From positions 27,018,283 to 27,082,282 of the forward strand of contig NC_063156.1 of assembly GCF_020921035.1 (NCBI RefSeq): a stretch of 64,000 bases of DNA, written 5' to 3'. The notes under the pieces are model-generated. The model worked only from the letters and a program-made list of their open reading frames with translations, did not search any database and was not told the origin of the DNA. This document shows, in pieces, positions 33,501 to 46,812 of this stretch (positions are counted from its first letter, which is position 1; each line of letters starts with the position of its first letter). The position numbers and the translations under genes are program-made. Origin of the DNA: Rhodamnia argentea (taxonomy: Eukaryota > Streptophyta > Magnoliopsida > Myrtales > Myrtaceae).

Positions 33501-35250
33501 ATCGCCAGGTACTAGTATCTTCAACCATCTGAAGATACTTCTCTACTTCACATTTTCACATGCTCAAGAGACGGCACAACAAAGAATCCTCCATGGATAC
33601 CCAAGACAGTTCGATTTTGAAACCATAGCCAGGTACATTCCGTTCTTTCCTTTGTTTTTCCGAATTGGTCCCAGGTTATGTTTGGCCACCAAATACTGCT
33701 AATTGATTTGTTTCTTGAGCCGATGGACATCACTACTCCTTTCAAGTAATTAGTGAACACCGCAAATGTATTACTCAAAGTCAAATCTCTTTTTTGGTTA
33801 TGACTTGTCTCCACAACTTCCCTTATAGATGATGATGATGAGACAACTGCTTTTTGCTGGACGTAGTTTCATTACTTACAAGCACCCAGTAATCGGTTCA
33901 TTAAAATTAATTATTAGAAAATTCCCTCCCTTGAGAGAGTTTTGACCAAACATGTCATGAGGACTAATTAATTTCTATGTCTATTGTATTTGTAGTTGAT
34001 TGATCTAAAAAGCAATTTCATTGACAGCAGAGTGCAAAACATAATGGGTTCCGAATAGTTAATTTGTCATTGTGAAGAGACTACATAAGACTAATTCTTT
34101 GAAGACATGATCCTCGAACTTGTCTATTTACTATAGTCATCTCCTGAAAAATATCACATAATTGGTAAATAGAAAATAGTATCACTATTTTGACTAAGTG
34201 TAAAGGTAACATTAAAAAATAAAAATCACCAACAAACACATCGTCCAAAATACATCACGTGATGTTCTTGCTACAAAAACAAGAAAATATAATACGCATT
34301 TTGCACAAAAAATCAGACCAATTCTTTTACCCAACCGTTAAGTCTATCGATAAAGTTGGTTGATGTACCTTATATTAAGAAAAACGTCCATGCAATACAT
34401 CGGTATAACTAGTTATAATGTTATAGACTTGTATACTGTATCAATTATAACTAATAAATTAGTTGTATTAAGTGATGAAATCAATGTGACTAAGTTAATT
34501 CGTTTATTGCTATTTAGGTATAGTTATGTTATAGTCATTACGTCAAATCGTGAGAATAGATAAAATTGTTATGAACTTAACTTATGAATGATAGTTTAAA
34601 TAAGATTAATGGCAACAAGAAATCAAAAACTCACTAAAAACCACATTCTCCATGATAACAAATTTTAAAGGTTCCAAAAAATAATTCATACTACAATGGC
34701 TATTTCAAAAAAAAAAAAAAAAACTCATTATCTACTCTATATTTAGCATCATTTATTTTTTGTTTAAAAGTTTACCATATAAGTTTAATACATAAAATTT
34801 ATGCAATGAATGAGCCTAATACTAGTCATGTATAGATGATCTTAAGGATTATTTATGCTCATTTCTCACTCTGGTCACAAAGAGATTCATGTAGACATGA
34901 GTTCAGAAGGCACGGTAACTAAAAGTGCTTTGCAAGATGGTTGTAGACCTACATACAGTATGTAATTTTTGTTTTTCATACATCTTGTGTTTCATGCATT
35001 TCGACTCTTTTCTTTAATTCATGACATTTAAAATTTTCACAGCATGTAAATGCTGACACATTCTTTTTTTTTTTTTTGTCAAAATGCTGGCAGACTCAAA
35101 TATAATAATTTCATAATTGTTAAAATCTTGATTGAATTATTATTGAAAAAGCAAAAAAAGAAAAATTTACTTCCAGAGTGTAAACAAACTCGCTCATTAA
35201 AAATTTACGTTCAGTAAAGGATCGTCCCTTAGTTTTCCATCTGTGTTTTG
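33500..35250. other. Intergenic, no gene seen
   Basis: AT-rich DNA without recognised coding sequence. I see no clear repeat ends. Confidence 0.4.
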
Positions 35251-35257
35251 AGCAGGT

Positions 35258-36260
35258 GCAACATTTACACTTGACCTGAAAAACAAGTGCGAAGGCTTGA
35301 GGACATTGAATGTGCAATTTTTGTAGTCATGCCAATCGCAGACGTTATTGAAAAATATCGACCATTATTTGAAAACGTATTGAAAGGTATTTGGAAAGTT
35401 GACAAGAAAATCCCCAATGAAGATTGTGAAGCAATGATGGCCAATATTATGACCTTGTGCTTGATGTTGTGGATATAGCTGCACAAGATCAATTGGTCAA
35501 AAATTTGGTCAAGTGCTTCCCTCCAAAAAATAAAGATTTCATGTTCTCTAATGGTGTATATGTTGCCACCCAAGAGTAAGAATAAGAATGGTAAAAGCAT
35601 TAGTAGACAACAAGTACTCATTGTATAGGCTATTGCCTGTGATCTATTTTTTGTTGTCACAATACGAAAGGAGCTTGTTTGGTACCTGGCCGAGCTTGCA
35701 ACATCCACCCTATCTAATGGTAGCTTGAGGAACCTTTCTACGGTCAGCCATTTGGGTAGGATTTCACACATCTCATCTCATCCCATTTCCAACTTGAATT
35801 CACCTTTTTGTTCCTGTGTTTCAAAAGACATGGGCTCCTCATCAAATTGGGCGAGTTGGTCGATTGAGCCAAGTTGTTCTCTAACATAGTTTAATATAAT
35901 TCATGGAAGGGGCTCTCCAGAGCGCTGATGGTTTGTTGGGAGCCTCTGTTGCCTTGCTGCTGAACAAGGCCAACGTTGTCCACGATCCTAGCTTGGTCAA
36001 GGTCAGTTGATGCTTTGGAAAGATTGGTATTCATGTACTACCGTCATTGCCTCCACAATGAAATGTACCATTATCATGAGTCGCCATGAGGCTACAAGAC
36101 AATGTTCTATCCTACATCCATTGCTCTACCTCTTTGAGCAAATCTTGGCATTCTTCTACAAAAACTTCCCAGTATGTATTTTCTACCATCTATCATTATC
36201 CTGCCTTGCCATGAAAGAGGGCTGCTATCTTCCACTACCTTTAAAAAAATAAAGGAAGTC
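35258..36260 (+). pseudogene. Scattered coding-like fragments of an unrecognised gene
   Basis: Three stretches read like protein: a conserved-looking helix-rich segment at about 35287-35450 (RRLEDIECAIFVVMPIADVI, then YRPLFENVLKGIWKVDKKIP), a second at about 35910-36002 (GALQSADGLLG ... LLNKANVVHDPSLVK, ending at a GT) and a third at about 36007-36090 (LWKDWYSCTTVIASTMKC). They are in different frames with stops between and no clear start or splice plan. I do not recognise the family. They could be exons of a decayed host gene. Confidence 0.3.
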
Positions 36261-39150
36261 TATCAAGATCAGTGTAAATTTTTCTGGCCGAATGATTGTT
36301 ATAAAATAAAGAGCACAAAATGTGGCAAATAAATAAGGTGAACCGACTTTGGACTTCCCTTTGCAGAAGGAAAGTTGCTCCAAAAATATATGTCAGGAGA
36401 CATTCTGGTGGTCATTCTACTACTGCATCCATTAGGCTAAACAACTCGATCATATAGTTTGTTAATTGTCACATTATGTTGTGTGTATTCAGTAGTCTAA
36501 ACAACTCAACATGCCTTGTTTTTGCCATCGATCTTTTTAGTTATTTTGTGAAATTTTCTTCCCACAGAGATTCCGCAAGTGACAATGAGAAGGACAGTGT
36601 CTGCAGTAAAAAGGAAAAAAGAAAATCAGAGTATTTGGGGTTTTCATGCGAATCTTCATCTCGATAAGAGCTAGATTTGTCAACTCAAGCGAACAATTGT
36701 ACCTCAACTTCAATTCTTACTCGTTTTGATGAAAGGTGCCAGAAGCAACATTATTTAAAGAGACTTTAACAATTGAACTGTGTTCTTATGTATACATAGT
36801 AATTGAGAACAAAGCCTAAGGATATTAGCCTTTTGATTCTTCATCGTTGGGAAAATTGTTTATATGATTTTACGTGCAACACCTTTCATCAACAGGATTG
36901 GAGAATTGTAGTTGAGGTATGATGGATCGCTTGAGCTGGCAAATATAGCTCTTATCTTGAAGACTCCCAAAATGCTCGAGTTTTTACTTTGTTACGTCAA
37001 ACATTGTGCTTGATGAAAACAAAATCGTAATAGTGAGTGTTCAATCAAGAAAGTTATATGAGGACTCTTCTACAAGAACTAGATCATTAATCCGTGTAGT
37101 GTTTTTGGGGGCTTAGGGGGTGGTTGGGGCGGTGGTTGTGGGTGTTAACTTTAAATGCTATAGATATAATATGCATATTAAATACCGAAGATATGCATTT
37201 TTCACTTTTACACATTGATCTATCCAAAGTGAAAAACATAGCTTTTGATCCCTGGGGTTGGTGCGGTTGGTTAGGGTGTTGTAAGATTTTTGATTCAGGA
37301 ACCGGAGATTAAATGTTTGAATTTTGCTAATTCCGTGCAAACTGCTCTAAGTTAGGGCTATTTACATTCTATAGAGGGTATGAACTTAATCAGCTCATGG
37401 GTTTTGGAGGGTATTTCATATCCTCCAAATAGCCAAGTCTCGGATCAAGGTTCGCGCTAATTCCACCCACAAACTAGCAAACTAGCTCCATAAACACCCT
37501 GAAAAATTAGATGACAAATGTACCTTGTGAGTCCTACACCTTTTCTATCACTCATCCTACTCAAACTCGCTTAACCGCACAACGCCGCCATTATGCGTCT
37601 CTTGCCTCTGTGCCAGGTCACATCTTCGACCACAAATCTGTTCTCTCTCTCTCTCTCTCTCTCTCTCGTGTGCCCCTCTGCCCTCGATCGCAACCCCTGG
37701 CTTCTTCAAGCTCCAAGGATATGCCGTCATGATCTCTGAGATTGAGGTATTTCAGGCGCTCAGGTTGACCTAGGACTGAACTTATGAGGTCTCGGTGACA
37801 ACATGAGGTCTCCGTGGAAAACTGGACAGCCGTAACTGAGAGACTTTGGCCTCGTTCAGAAGCAATGCTGCTGATCAAGGCGATCTGGCCAGCCAAGCGG
37901 TGGCTTTGGATTCCCACGTGTGATGACACGGTGCAGCTATGTCGTCCACCAAGATGAAGAACTCGGTTGGGAATTTAAGTTTTGGTAATGAATCATACGG
38001 AAGGCAAAGGCAAAGTGACTATAATTGCTAAAATGATCTCGATGGGTACGAGAGGGTTACTGGTGGTTGGTATTATGATTAATGGAATTTGCTTTGTGTG
38101 GGAAGTGGACTTGCAGATAGTCATGATTTTCAAAAGATAGTTCTCAAAGGGAATTGTAAAGTTTCCTCGCAGGTCTAAAACGAACGAAAGAGATTAGGCA
38201 AAAATAGCTCTAACCACTGCATATAGATTTTCCTTGAAACGGTTCTAACTGTGTTGCAAAACGTTCGTGCCATTATTTGTTCAAATTCTACTTGGAATTG
38301 AAGGAATGGCAAACAGCATGCGGCAGATGGCAGAAGTAGGGGATGCTATTTACCAAGGTTTAGCAATATGGGAGTAGTTAGAGAAGAAAGGAAGAAGATG
38401 AAGAGTGTAAATGCATGGGTGTTTTGGTCATTCTACTTCATTGGGGGTCATTGATGGGGCCACTGTTAGGGTGGAATTAGCCTGTCCCCCTAATATTACG
38501 AATTCATCCAAGAAGAGATTGAAAGGTGACGAGCGATGGCACGTCCAAAAAAAAACAGGAAACGATGGGGTTGACTGAGGAGTCTGTCTGTTTCCTGATT
38601 ATGCCTCGAACGAGAAAACCATTTCCCAAAAAGACAAACCCTAAAAAAGAAAATCTACAGAAGTCTGAGAGAGAGATCTGCAACTGCAGTTGTCTCAAAG
38701 ACGATACCAAGATGACAAATTGCTCTACGCCAAGCATGACTCACAAGTGAGATCACCCATCTCTATTCAAGAAAGCTCCTGCTTCTTATTTATCTATATA
38801 TATATTTTTTAAATTTCTTGGAAAATTCTTTTATCTTTATTATTATTATTATTATTATTATTATTTTTCTCCCGTCAAACTGAGAACTTGCTGCAGCAGC
38901 AGCAGCAACCATTTAATCTCGACATGGGAAGTGGGAGCGTTCTGTGTGAGCTCTGTCACTGATGCCTTGTTGTGCAAGGAAGATGAACTCAGAACTTAGT
39001 GGCGATGGAGAGCTATGAAAAAAGAGCACATGACGTCACTCATCCCTCCACCTAATTAATTGCTCGTTTATGCTGATCTCCCATTACAGTAATATTCAAA
39101 GCCCGGCCCTTTTTTTCCCCATCATCTCTGCTTTTCTTGATTTTTTCTTT
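36261..39150. other. Intergenic with simple repeats
   Basis: Contains (CT)n at 37642-37667, (ATT)n at 38838-38865 and a short CAG run near 38892-38906. No confident gene. Confidence 0.45.
37255..37345 (+). mobile_element. tRNA-like SINE remnant (tentative)
   Basis: GGTGCGGTTGGTTAGGGTG resembles a degenerate pol III A box, and GATTAAATGTTTGAATTTTG about 60 bp on resembles a degenerate B box (GGTTCGAATCC type). This spacing suits a tRNA-derived SINE head. There is no poly(A) tail or target duplication that I can see. Confidence 0.25.
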
Positions 39151-39233
39151 GCGAAGCATGGAGCTTGTTAACCAGAGACACGTAGCTAGCAAAGCTGGTT
39201 AACAAGCTCTGTGCAAAGCACAAGCTAGCTACG
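39150..39233. other. Interlocking inverted repeats
   Basis: GGAGCTTGTTAACCAG (39160-39175) pairs with CTGGTTAACAAGCTCT (39195-39210) at 15 of 16 positions. CGTAGCTAGC (39181-39190), in the loop of that stem, pairs perfectly with GCTAGCTACG (39224-39233) beyond it. The two stems are interleaved, as in a pseudoknot or two competing hairpins. No coding context. Confidence 0.6.
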
Positions 39234-40154
39234 CACGCACGAGCTGAAGCTCTAATGACTCATCCCAGACTCGGAAGATTACTATACCTGCTTACCCGAA
39301 GATAGCCAATCGAAATTGACATGGAGTCTACATTTTCTACCGCCATCCGCCTAAATTGAGATAAAATATTTTTCTTCTTGGAATACCTTTGAATTTTACA
39401 TCTCAAAGTTTAGATGAAGCCTTTTAAGGTCTTGCTTAGTACTAATTGTGCTACAAATACATCGGGCGATATTTTGCAGTATTTGCACCTTTTTATTTGC
39501 TTTCTTTAAGGGAACAATCGAAAATAATGTCAAAAGGTTCATCTAGTCTTCGTATTCAGAAACTACGTTAGTATTTAAATTCAAGACCTTCCCTAAATTC
39601 ATAGACTTAGGATTCGACCGAACACAGGGCTGCGGAAATTCACCCTAATAAGAACAGTGAAGGGCGATTGGTAATATCTCGATGCGCTAACGAGTGCTAT
39701 CTGTTATTGTCGATCCTTTGATGAGTGACCAAAAGCAACGCAAGACAAACCAAAAGAAAATTTATGAAACCTTGAGCTGTTTCATTGCCTGTTGATTATC
39801 TTTGTCCGTGGTTGATCGTGTATGAATGGAATAGAATGCTCCCAGTCTTGTTGACAATGCGATGCGAGCAGGTCAACTTGTCAATATGTGTTGGCAACAA
39901 ATGAAGTTCTCAATAGAAAAACCTAATGGTGCTGATTTGCAATTCGGCCAAGTGTTTCCTCCTTACCCGCGGACCATTATTTAAAAAGCAATGATATACA
40001 TTTTCGGCTTAAAATAATTTGCCAAGACATGAGTTAGTTCATATGGCAAAGATGACTTTCACTTATGTAATAATTCACAATTGGGATATGTCTATTGAAA
40101 GTTCTAAAAGTTGTCATGAAAGTCTAATTACGTACTAAAGCGTGCAAAATGTGT

Positions 40155-40687
40155 AACCGAGTCATGAAACTAATCAAATCGGTGCAATCGGATCCTTTCG
40201 TTAACTCCGTCCAACTTGACAAATGAAAAATTCTGACTTGATTTTTATATTATTATTTCTCTCTATTACATGGCTAAGTCCAAATCTAATTTTTACTATG
40301 ATTTTTATTTAAAATAAATTAAAAATATGCCTAAATCTTAGGGAAAAAGGAGAAGCAACAGTGAAACTAGGCAACGAGGTTGTCGCCCCACCATCGCCAA
40401 GAAGGGTTGGCCCTCACCGCCTCCGTCCAACTTGGCAAGTGATATTTTCCTTTATATGTTATTATCAGTCCTTTTAATTTAATTTAAGTAAAAATTAAAT
40501 TGTAAAAATCACATTTGGACCAAAATGATATCGTTTTAACTTTAAGTTTCATGTTTTAGCCACGTCATCGTCATCTAGGAGGGAAAAAGTATTTTAAAAA
40601 AATATATATTTTCATTAGCCAAAATGGATGGAATTAACGGAACAACTCGATTGCATCGATTTGATAAATTTTAAGACTCGATTCTAT
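40155..40687. mobile_element. MITE, family C
   Basis: The left arm (CGAGTCATGAAACTAATCAA, then ATCGGTGCAATCGGATC) and right arm (GATTGCATCGATTTGATAAA, then TTTTAAGACTCG) are inverted and similar over about 60 bp. The centre has a GC-rich core near 40370-40440 (GGCAACGAGGTTGTCGCCCC, TTGGCCCTCACCGCC). No coding capacity. Confidence 0.65.
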
Positions 40688-41387
40688 TGTCGTGATTAGT
40701 TTTGAAACTTTCCATGCAAACGTCCCCTCGTAATTCCCTTGTTGATGTTTCTTAATCCTTGTGAATAAGCAAATTCCCAGCAAAGGAGGGTCCTTGGCAA
40801 TTCTTTGTCGAATGTCTCCTCCGAAGGATAACGTGGACGCTTTTCGAGTAAAACTTTCGGTAGTCGTGTTAGGCAAAAAGCAAAAAAAAACAAATTAATT
40901 AACGAATCAAAAACACATCTTTTGATGGGAATTTACCTGCAATTAAAGGTCCAGGGAGACTCAGAGCTGTCCACAACCAGAAAATCAAGTCAAGCACTTG
41001 CTTTTGGAAGATGCCTCAGCTATTCCTTCTCATTGATTCTTTCTTTTGAGTCATCGAGTCGAATAATATTTTAAGCCAATTTTCACGTGGTTCCGATTTA
41101 GATCTGCGGTCGTAAGAAATGTTATGCTTCTCCCGAAAAAAAATTTAGGGCTGACAATTTGTATCAGCGTATCCTAATTGGGTTTATCATTCGTTTCTCT
41201 CCATATTAGTATCAAAACATGATATGGAAATTCATTTAGAAAGCCAAATGATTTGACACGAGATGTGTATCATGTTTAGACACTATCTTAATTATGCATG
41301 TCATTATGCGGTATCATATTCGGGCCCTTTTTTTTTTTTTTAATGTCGCGGTTTCTTTCAAATTTGGTTTTGTCTAATATCGCAAGG

Positions 41388-41975
41388 AATTGCCAAAAAA
41401 AAAATCTTAAATTTATTGTAATTGTGCGAATTCAATCCTAAATTTTTTTTTTTTACAATTGAATCTTAAACTTTTTTTACATTTATGTCAATTTAGTATA
41501 TCCAGTAAATTTTGATCGGAAATTGATGTCATACATGCCGGCTGTCTTACATGGTGCAATTAGCGCCGACATAAACAATTTACAATAACATTTTTCTTTT
41601 CTTTGCTAAGGGCCGACCAGGATCATCGGCAAAAAGCGAAGGTTGTGGCCCCTCACCCAAATCGTGGCCCTCGCCAAATTTGTGCTAGACGAGGGTGATG
41701 CGGCCTTTGCAGGCCGCTGATGAGGATGTCATGGCCCTTGCCCAATGTTGGCGAGGATCGCCAGCCTTCAGACCCACAAAAAATAAAAGGAAAAAACCCA
41801 ATATATATTGATGAAAATTATTCACGTTAGCGTCGGCCACGCTATGTAGTACGGTTGTCCATGTTAGCAATTTCCGGTTAAAATTGATCGAATGGACTAA
41901 ATTGAGACAAATGCAAAAGGTTTAAGACTCAATTAGCAACAAAAAAAAAAAATTAAGACCAAATTGACAAAAATA
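41388..41975. mobile_element. MITE with long inverted arms, family B-like
   Basis: The arms (CTTAAATTTATTGTAATTG, ATTTTGATCGGAAATTGATG and their inverted counterparts near 41870-41970) enclose a GC-rich core at about 41600-41770 with CCCTCGCC and GGCGAGGATCGCCAGCC text between T-rich and A-rich flanks. It shares arm wording with the element at 3100-3600. Confidence 0.65.
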
Positions 41976-44900
41976 CATTCTTCAAATCGATTTAATATTA
42001 TTCAAACATATTGAAAAATTCACAGCGACAGCTGGAGGCCCATGAGGTCCTCAAACCATGGGTTGATGGAGCCACCAATCTCTTGGCATATGTGTACCAA
42101 ACACAAATTTTTCAATCTTACCATAAGGGATCTATATTCATATTCATATTCATATTAATACATGGTAAGACCAAATATAGACATACAGAAAGGAATCAAA
42201 TCGTACCAAGATTCAGGGGGGGTGGGGTCTCGAATTCCGGCTCCCAATTCTATTAAATTAATTTCCAAACTAATTAATTTATTGCTCGAGGGATTTGCCC
42301 TGTCTCCACCAACCTTTGATCAATGTTGTCTCCTCCTCGGGCAGCTTGTCTCTAGCTAAAACATGCGAGGTCGGCTGCTGAAAAAGATCGATTTAAAAAA
42401 ATAAAATTCTTTATTGGGTTTTATCCTCTAGAGGTCAACTAAATAATTCCAGTTTGGCCAGGTGGGTCTACTAGTCGTTGGCCTTGTTAAGGAAACTTAG
42501 GGTTATTAATCAGTACTCAGTTAATTTAAAAATAAAAAAAAAGTGGATGGTAGGCAAGAGCAGATAAAAATAAGCCAGTTAGGTAAAAGTGCATAGAGAC
42601 TAGTCAATGATGGAGAAGTATTCAATAAAAAAGTAAGACCGGATCTGATTTAGTTTGTTCATATACGGTACGTGTCTGCTCGTACACAAGCCGGTCCAAG
42701 TATTATACCGACTGCTATACGGAAAAGAGAAAATTTAGCGAACATAATTAGGCAAATTGCACGATTAATTATGTCAGAAACGACGGTGGATGCTTCATGT
42801 TTGTTTGTTTTGTGCGGTCTCGTTACTTAAGGGATTTGAGAACTTAGATTGAGTTGGAAGCAATGAAAGCTAAAGTTTTATACTTCCCACTTTTCTTGGA
42901 AAAATAATTGCCCGATAAGCAGAGCATGACGAGTTTCAACCTAATCCCCTCCCTAGGGTTTGCATAAGGCTGGTCTTTGCATTCGGTTTACGGTCCATAT
43001 TTCATTAGTATCCCACACGAGTTCGAGTGCTTTTAAAGACTCCCTCGATTTTAGGTCAAATTTTAATTTTACCTCGACTTTCACTTTAATTCCAAATATG
43101 TCCGTGTGGCCAAGAATTCGTCATCGGGTTCTTCAAAATTATCAAAATCAGGAAGCTGTTATTGCTTCATACGAAGGTGGTGACGTTAAAGAAGACGAGA
43201 ACTCTAAATAACAAACCTCCAACCCGTCCCGACGTTGATAGTTTTGGAAAAAAAAAATCGGTAACCATTTTTTGAGACGTGGGCAGATTTGAAATTAGAA
43301 TGAAAATCGAAGAATTTCTTTGGACAAAAAAGAAAAGTTTGGAGTGAAATTGAGATCGAATTTAAAACGGAGGACTTCGCAGAGAATTTGGCCTCGGAAG
43401 AAACTCTCGAATCTCCCAATCGAACGTACGCACGGACAAAAAAGCCGTTTCCCGTTTTCGTGCACGCGGGCGTCCTTCTCTGAAGCCCAATCAATACTTT
43501 TTCACCTCGTGTGAAAAATTGTCACCCTGATTTTTAGCTCTGTAACCGAATATTTCATGCAGTCAATTCTTCATAGACAGGTACAAAATTTCCTCTGTTT
43601 TTTCTTGTCGTGGGGTTACTCGTCTACTTTGGGGGGAAAAATAAATGTTCGACACGTCGACAGGACCGAGAGTTCTTTCCCTTTTTATGTAAAAAAAAAA
43701 AAAGAACAGTAAAAAAAAATTAATTACTATTTTGTGATGTCAACATGGTAAAGCCATTCGCCCCCCTGCAAAAAATTGTTGTCCACTACATCTGTCATTG
43801 TCAATTCATAAAAGATAATGGATTGACTTAAAAATAATCTAAAAGAAATAACTTTTTGTTTTTTCTTTTTTGTCTAAAATTTTTTTGTTTGGTCATAAAA
43901 AAAGAAATAAATTGAAAAGGGTTGATTTTTCAGCAACACCATATGTTTTGACAGTGAATTTTGATTTTAAAATTGGTTTTTCAGATCAAGCGAGAACATT
44001 TCGAGAGAAAAATCGATAAACACGATATCTATTCAGACATTTTTTTTTTTAGTAATCTCGTCACATGGATTTTATCAACGAGTGTCCAATCGTTTCCTAA
44101 TAAACAGATCGAGAAATTTTGAAATCTTTCGGATGTATTTCATTTTTTTCGTATAGTTTATAATCAAATGTTTGGTAAATCGAAACGAGATTTTTATTTA
44201 ATATTAGTTAAAATGGATTTCAGAGAGAACCATCTATTGAACGAGATGAGGGTCACTTCTGGTCAATTCAAGGACCACTCGTGTAGTTCATTAACAAGTG
44301 GCATGCAAGTTAGGGTTTTCCAGACTACCAAAGCCCCAAGTTTGACTTTCACACTGGTCAAACATAGTTAAGCAAATAATTAACGAAAGTCATAATTTTC
44401 AATGCGCTGTAATTTTTTTTTCCTCGTGTAATGTTTAATCGTTGTCTTGAAAATTAAAATTTTCCCGATAAAGCATGTCTAACAAGTACCCCGAGATCTT
44501 TCGATCACGACAACTCGATGCATTGAGAATTTGCGCTATTTCCTTATTTTGATAAGTGATTTTCTTATCATGTGTTCTAAAGCGCTTGTCAAATATTTAA
44601 ATAAAAAAGATTTGTCGAACCCATTGTACTCTCGTGAAACGTATAATCAGTACATAAAGAAATGACGATACTTCTTGATTACTTATAATTAAGAAGTGCT
44701 CAAGAGGCAATTGTTAACAAAAACCATCATGTTGTCTAGTAAAAGCTTGAGAATTCATTATGGACAAATCAGTATGACTCCTTTCCCCAATGCTCCCTCA
44801 ATCAACCACATAAGTAGCATTCCGTCCTCTAATTTAATATGGGTGCTAAATAAAACTTAAGACAAGCAATCATCCTTTCACTTGTGGGATATACCTTCTT

Positions 44901-46812
44901 ACATTGCATGCAGATAATTAAAATGTCGAGCTTTACTCCATCCCTGATTGGATTAAAACCGTTATTCTGATCGGTAGTTACAATCTACGTGAAAAGCCGG
45001 CACATATATATTTAGTTAAGTTTGCATGTTAGTGATGTTTGTGAATTACAACTCGCCTATCAAGATGTAATTAGAGAAAATATAGTCCATAACTAAAATT
45101 ATGCATTTGACATTTCAATGAAGAGTAGATCTGGCTATTTGCAAATTTATACATGGAGACGAGCTCCGATCCTAAATTTGAGATCGATTCGGTTGTACCG
45201 GAATGTTTTTTTTCCGCCGCCGTATAAGAGGAATCCGTAGCAGAAGACCGAGATTCAAACCCGAGACACGCTACACATGAGTGCCCGTCCTCCGAAAAGT
45301 CGAAATTTGAACATTACTATGTGTGCTTTGTCATAGTTTTTCTGCATCGAAAAATAATGACTATGATGTGGATACACAACCCTATTTCCATGGGCGGTCT
45401 TGTCCTAAAAATGTTACTGGCCCCTCGTTGACTAAAAGATACTCATTTGTGACAAAGGAGGAAAAAATAAAAAAAACAGAGGGATCTTACAGACAAATGA
45501 TTCAGTGCTGAATAAAAAACCTGACAACCATGTAAGCAGCGCAAGCTCCTCCTGCAGAGTCTTGCTTTTCAACACACAACAAGATAGTGAAACCTGCAAA
45601 TGGCCCTTTATTTCAAGAACTCTCTTTTTTGGCTCGAGGCATGACAAGCCTTCAAAAGCTTTTCCCAGCAAATTCGTTTTCAACTCGCTACAAAGAGAAA
45701 TTGGAAAAAGAAGGAAGGTCCAGAACAATCATATGCATCAAGCTTCTTTATTCCCCTAGTGACCTATGAATTGCTTGCTCATGATAATGGGCATTGGAGC
45801 AGAAGGTTGTGCTGTTCTCTTCATCCCAAAAATTCCCCTACTTTGATCTGAAGAAGCACTTTTCAGAAAACTCCAATGCTTCCCACTAGGCTCAGCTTTG
45901 ATCTTTCTAAAGTCTGTCCTGCATATTTTGCGAGCTTCAAATCAATTTTCATTTGGAAAAATCCTTCATGAGGGTAACATAACATTCGTTTAATAGGTAG
46001 GTATGGAAACCGAATTTGAAAAGCTGTTATGGTTATTTAAATGAGGACAGCTCATTCACCTTCTGACGAGCGATTTCTTGCTGCGGGTATTGAATTTCTC
46101 CAGACAGACGTATTCAGAATTCATCAAAGGTAGTTGGCGGCAAAATGCAAAATTAGGAACCTGTTATGACAAGGCAAATGTATGACTAGTCTTGGAATGC
46201 GCATCTGAGGAAGAGCACTTGAGGCAAAGCGAGAAGCAAAGTAAAAAGAACCAACCTTGTATTCAATTTAAGGGCAGTGGAATGTGTCCATATCATTGTC
46301 TAGGAATGCTAATGTCTGTCGCAGCGTCCACCTGCAAATTACACCAGATCAGAGATGCAAACGGGAAATGAGTGAATATTTGTTTCAACAAAACTTTGAT
46401 AATGCATAGCTAAGCAGGACTTGTCCGAATTTTTGTTTGGCATTCAAGTAATGGTTACAGAAGTCAGAACGCCATTATAATCCACCTCATCCGAAAGGCC
46501 GGGACCCATCTGTCAACATTCAGCTCTTGTTGATTAAATTGAACACCGCAAAATTTAAAAAGAGGAAATGTCGGTCCTTAAAGCTAAACACACAATAGCA
46601 ATAACGTTAAGCGAGATGATATTGGTAAACAATTAGTTGTAGGATGGAATCAAAATGAGGATTGGAATCACAAGTAGATGAAACGAATTGAACAGATGTT
46701 TCTTCATCTTCATTTAGCTGTGATACCTCAAACGATGCTGCAGTTGTTAACTCTTTGTTTTCTCGGTGAAGACTTCGAGTCTCCAATTCAAGGTCGATGA
46801 AGATTCCAACCC

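Larger units (their letters stand above)
39234..46812. other. Gene-poor stretch; 3' flank of the inositol phosphatase gene at its right
   Basis: Besides two MITEs (listed separately) I see no confident gene. About 45500-46812 is probably the 3' untranslated or downstream region of the minus-strand gene that ends at 46813. A reverse-oriented stretch at 45200-45290 (GATTCAAACCCGAGAC) resembles a pol III B box, but I cannot complete an element. Confidence 0.4.

Noticed and set aside
42960-43211. 83-codon plus-strand frame with a KEDE-type end
   Set aside because: No family recognised and surrounded by non-coding AT-rich DNA; probably chance.
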